DNA of 64,000 nucleotides from Citrobacter sp. wls619 (lineage in GTDB: Bacteria > Pseudomonadota > Gammaproteobacteria > Enterobacterales > Enterobacteriaceae). The notes beneath the pieces were generated by a model, which was given only the letters and a program-made list of their open reading frames with translations, did no database searches and had not been told where the DNA came from. Below, piece after piece: positions 62,295 to 64,000 of the stretch. Positions within the stretch are counted from its first letter, which is position 1; every line of letters begins with the position of its first letter. The stretch covers positions 186,001 through 250,000 of the forward strand of contig NZ_SZXJ01000035.1 in NCBI RefSeq assembly GCF_005281345.1, written 5' to 3'. A program made the position numbers and the translations under genes.

Positions 62295-64000
62295 TTGTAT
62301 CTGTTTGAAAGCCTGAATCAACTGATTCAAAACTACCTGCCGGAAGACCAGATTAAGCGTCTTCGGCAGGCGTATCTCGTTGCACGTGACGCTCACGAGG
62401 GCCAAACACGTTCAAGCGGTGAACCCTATATCACGCACCCGGTAGCGGTAGCCTGCATTCTGGCCGAGATGAAACTCGACTATGAAACGCTAATGGCTGC
62501 ACTGCTGCATGACGTGATTGAAGATACCCCTGCCACCTACCAGGATATGGAACAGCTTTTTGGTAAAAGCGTTGCTGAACTGGTAGAAGGGGTATCAAAG
62601 CTTGATAAGCTTAAGTTTCGCGATAAGAAAGAGGCGCAGGCCGAAAACTTCCGCAAGATGATTATGGCGATGGTGCAGGATATCCGCGTCATTCTCATCA
62701 AACTTGCCGACCGTACCCACAACATGCGCACACTGGGCTCATTACGCCCGGATAAACGTCGCCGCATCGCCCGTGAAACCCTCGAAATCTACAGTCCGCT
62801 GGCACACCGTTTAGGTATTCATCATATAAAAACCGAGCTGGAAGAGCTGGGGTTTGAAGCGCTGTACCCGAACCGCTATCGCGTGATTAAAGAAGTGGTT
62901 AAAGCCGCTCGCGGCAACCGCAAAGAGATGATCCAAAAAATCCTCTCAGAAATCGAAGGGCGTTTACAAGAGGCTGGCATTCCATGTCGTGTAAGCGGAC
63001 GCGAAAAGCATCTGTACTCTATCTATTGCAAGATGGTACTCAAAGAGCAGCGTTTTCACTCGATCATGGATATTTACGCTTTCCGCGTTATTGTTCATGA
63101 TTCCGACACCTGCTATCGCGTACTCGGCCAGATGCATAGCCTGTACAAACCTCGTCCTGGTCGCGTTAAAGACTATATCGCCATTCCGAAAGCGAACGGA
63201 TATCAGTCTTTGCACACCTCAATGATCGGCCCACACGGCGTCCCGGTAGAAGTACAGATTCGTACTGAAGACATGGACCAGATGGCGGAGATGGGGGTCG
63301 CAGCGCACTGGGCGTATAAAGAGCACGGCGGTGAAAGCAGCACCACTGCACAAATCCGCGCTCAGCGCTGGATGCAAAGTCTGCTGGAACTGCAGCAGAG
63401 CGCCGGTAGCTCGTTTGAATTTATTGAAAGCGTCAAATCTGATCTCTTCCCGGATGAGATTTATGTTTTCACACCGGAAGGGCGAATTGTCGAATTGCCT
63501 GCCGGTGCAACACCTGTCGACTTCGCCTATGCTGTGCATACCGATATCGGTCACGCCTGCGTTGGTGCCCGCGTCGACAGGCAGCCTTACCCACTTTCGC
63601 AGCCGCTCTCCAGTGGCCAAACCGTTGAAATCATTACCGCGCCGGGCGCACGTCCGAATGCTGCATGGCTCAACTTCGTGGTCAGTTCGAAAGCGCGCGC
63701 CAAAATTCGCCAACTGCTGAAAAACCTTAAGCGCGATGATTCCGTCAGTCTGGGTCGTCGTCTGCTCAACCATGCCTTAGGCGGTAGCCGTAAACTGGCA
63801 GAGATCCCGCCAGAGAGCATCCAGCGTGAGCTTGAGCGCATGAAGCTCGCCACGCTTGACGATCTGTTAGCTGAAATCGGCCTGGGTAACGCCATGAGCG
63901 TGGTCGTTGCGAAAAACCTTCAGCAGGGTGAGGTGCCGGCAAATGCGCCAGCACAATCTGGTCATGGTCATCTGCCAATTAAAGGCGCAGACGGCGTGCT
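62295..64000 (+). CDS. spoT: Bifunctional (p)ppGpp synthetase/hydrolase SpoT, 3' end missing
   Basis: The window holds the first 568 codons of an expected 702 or so. It starts with TTG at 62295 (reading MYLFESLNQLIQNYLPEDQI), 18 bases after rpoZ, as in E. coli. The hydrolase HD domain is intact (ALLHDVIEDTPA and KLADRTHNMRTLGSL); the RelA/SpoT synthetase domain is seen around VSGREKHLYSIYCKM, DIYAFRVI and KANGYQSLHTSM; the TGS domain begins at EIYVFTPEGRIVELP. The C-terminal ACT region lies beyond the edge. Confidence 0.97.
   Translation, partial: MYLFESLNQLIQNYLPEDQIKRLRQAYLVARDAHEGQTRSSGEPYITHPVAVACILAEMKLDYETLMAALLHDVIEDTPATYQDMEQLFGKSVAELVEGVSKLDKLKFRDKKEAQAENFRKMIMAMVQDIRVILIKLADRTHNMRTLGSLRPDKRRRIARETLEIYSPLAHRLGIHHIKTELEELGFEALYPNRYRVIKEVVKAARGNRKEMIQKILSEIEGRLQEAGIPCRVSGREKHLYSIYCKMVLKEQRFHSIMDIYAFRVIVHDSDTCYRVLGQMHSLYKPRPGRVKDYIAIPKANGYQSLHTSMIGPHGVPVEVQIRTEDMDQMAEMGVAAHWAYKEHGGESSTTAQIRAQRWMQSLLELQQSAGSSFEFIESVKSDLFPDEIYVFTPEGRIVELPAGATPVDFAYAVHTDIGHACVGARVDRQPYPLSQPLSSGQTVEIITAPGARPNAAWLNFVVSSKARAKIRQLLKNLKRDDSVSLGRRLLNHALGGSRKLAEIPPESIQRELERMKLATLDDLLAEIGLGNAMSVVVAKNLQQGEVPANAPAQSGHGHLPIKGADGV

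Overview
The window is a stretch of enterobacterial chromosome. Gene content and order match the Escherichia coli segment from yiaT to spoT almost gene for gene (yiaTUVW-aldB-yiaY-selBA-yibF-yibHI-mtlADR-yibT-yibL-lldPRD-trmL-cysE-gpsA-secB-grxC-yibN-gpmM-envC-yibQ-waaH-tdh-kbl-hldD-waaFC-[waa core]-waaA-coaD-mutM-rpmGB-radC-coaBC-dut-slmA-pyrE-rph-yicC-yicG-ligB-gmk-rpoZ-spoT). Protein divergence and several local differences point to a close relative of E. coli, probably Citrobacter or a neighbouring genus; the species cannot be fixed from the sequence alone. The left edge cuts a GH127 glycosidase and the right edge cuts spoT.

Region by region: 1-4.7 kb holds carbohydrate and envelope genes (GH127, yiaT, yiaU, yiaVW). 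4.9-11.8 kb is fermentative aldehyde/alcohol metabolism (aldB, yiaY) and the selenocysteine machinery (selA, selB, with yibF). 11.9-13.4 kb is yibHI, a paralogue of yiaVW. 13.4-17.7 kb is the mannitol operon behind a long promoter region with CRP-like sites. 18.6-22.5 kb is the L-lactate operon lldPRD with two LldR operators. An aromatic-acid type MFS transporter, preceded by an ERIC repeat, sits between lldD and trmL. 24.8-28.0 kb is the leftward yibN-grxC-secB-gpsA-cysE cluster. 28.3-32.1 kb is gpmM-envC-yibQ.

LPS core genes are spread over 32-49 kb in three groups: waaH and waaY; a GT4 transferase between kbl and hldD; and hldD-waaF-waaC, then a leftward waaQ-waaG-waaP-GT25 operon with a JUMPstart/ops element, waaL on the same strand further upstream, a rightward GT8 gene, and waaA-coaD. 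This is the accessory part of the window: it is visibly AT-richer than its flanks and bounded by two perfect inverted repeats. Together the genes can build a phosphorylated Hep3 inner core (WaaC, WaaF, WaaQ, WaaP, WaaY), add the first glucose (WaaG) and further sugars (GT8, GT25, GT4, WaaH), attach Kdo (WaaA) and ligate O antigen (WaaL).

49.8-64 kb is conserved housekeeping: DNA repair, ribosomal proteins L28 and L33, CoA and nucleotide synthesis, division control, RNase PH with the pyrE attenuator, and the gmk-rpoZ-spoT operon. At the yicC-yicG junction, where E. coli K-12 carries dinD, there is instead a two-gene cassette of unknown function that looks like a toxin/effector with a membrane-anchored partner. 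No tRNA, rRNA, CRISPR array, insertion sequence or prophage was seen. The points most worth a second look are an ERIC element that forms the 3' end of hldD and the ribosome-binding region of waaF, the rearranged core-LPS locus, and the yicC-yicG cassette.
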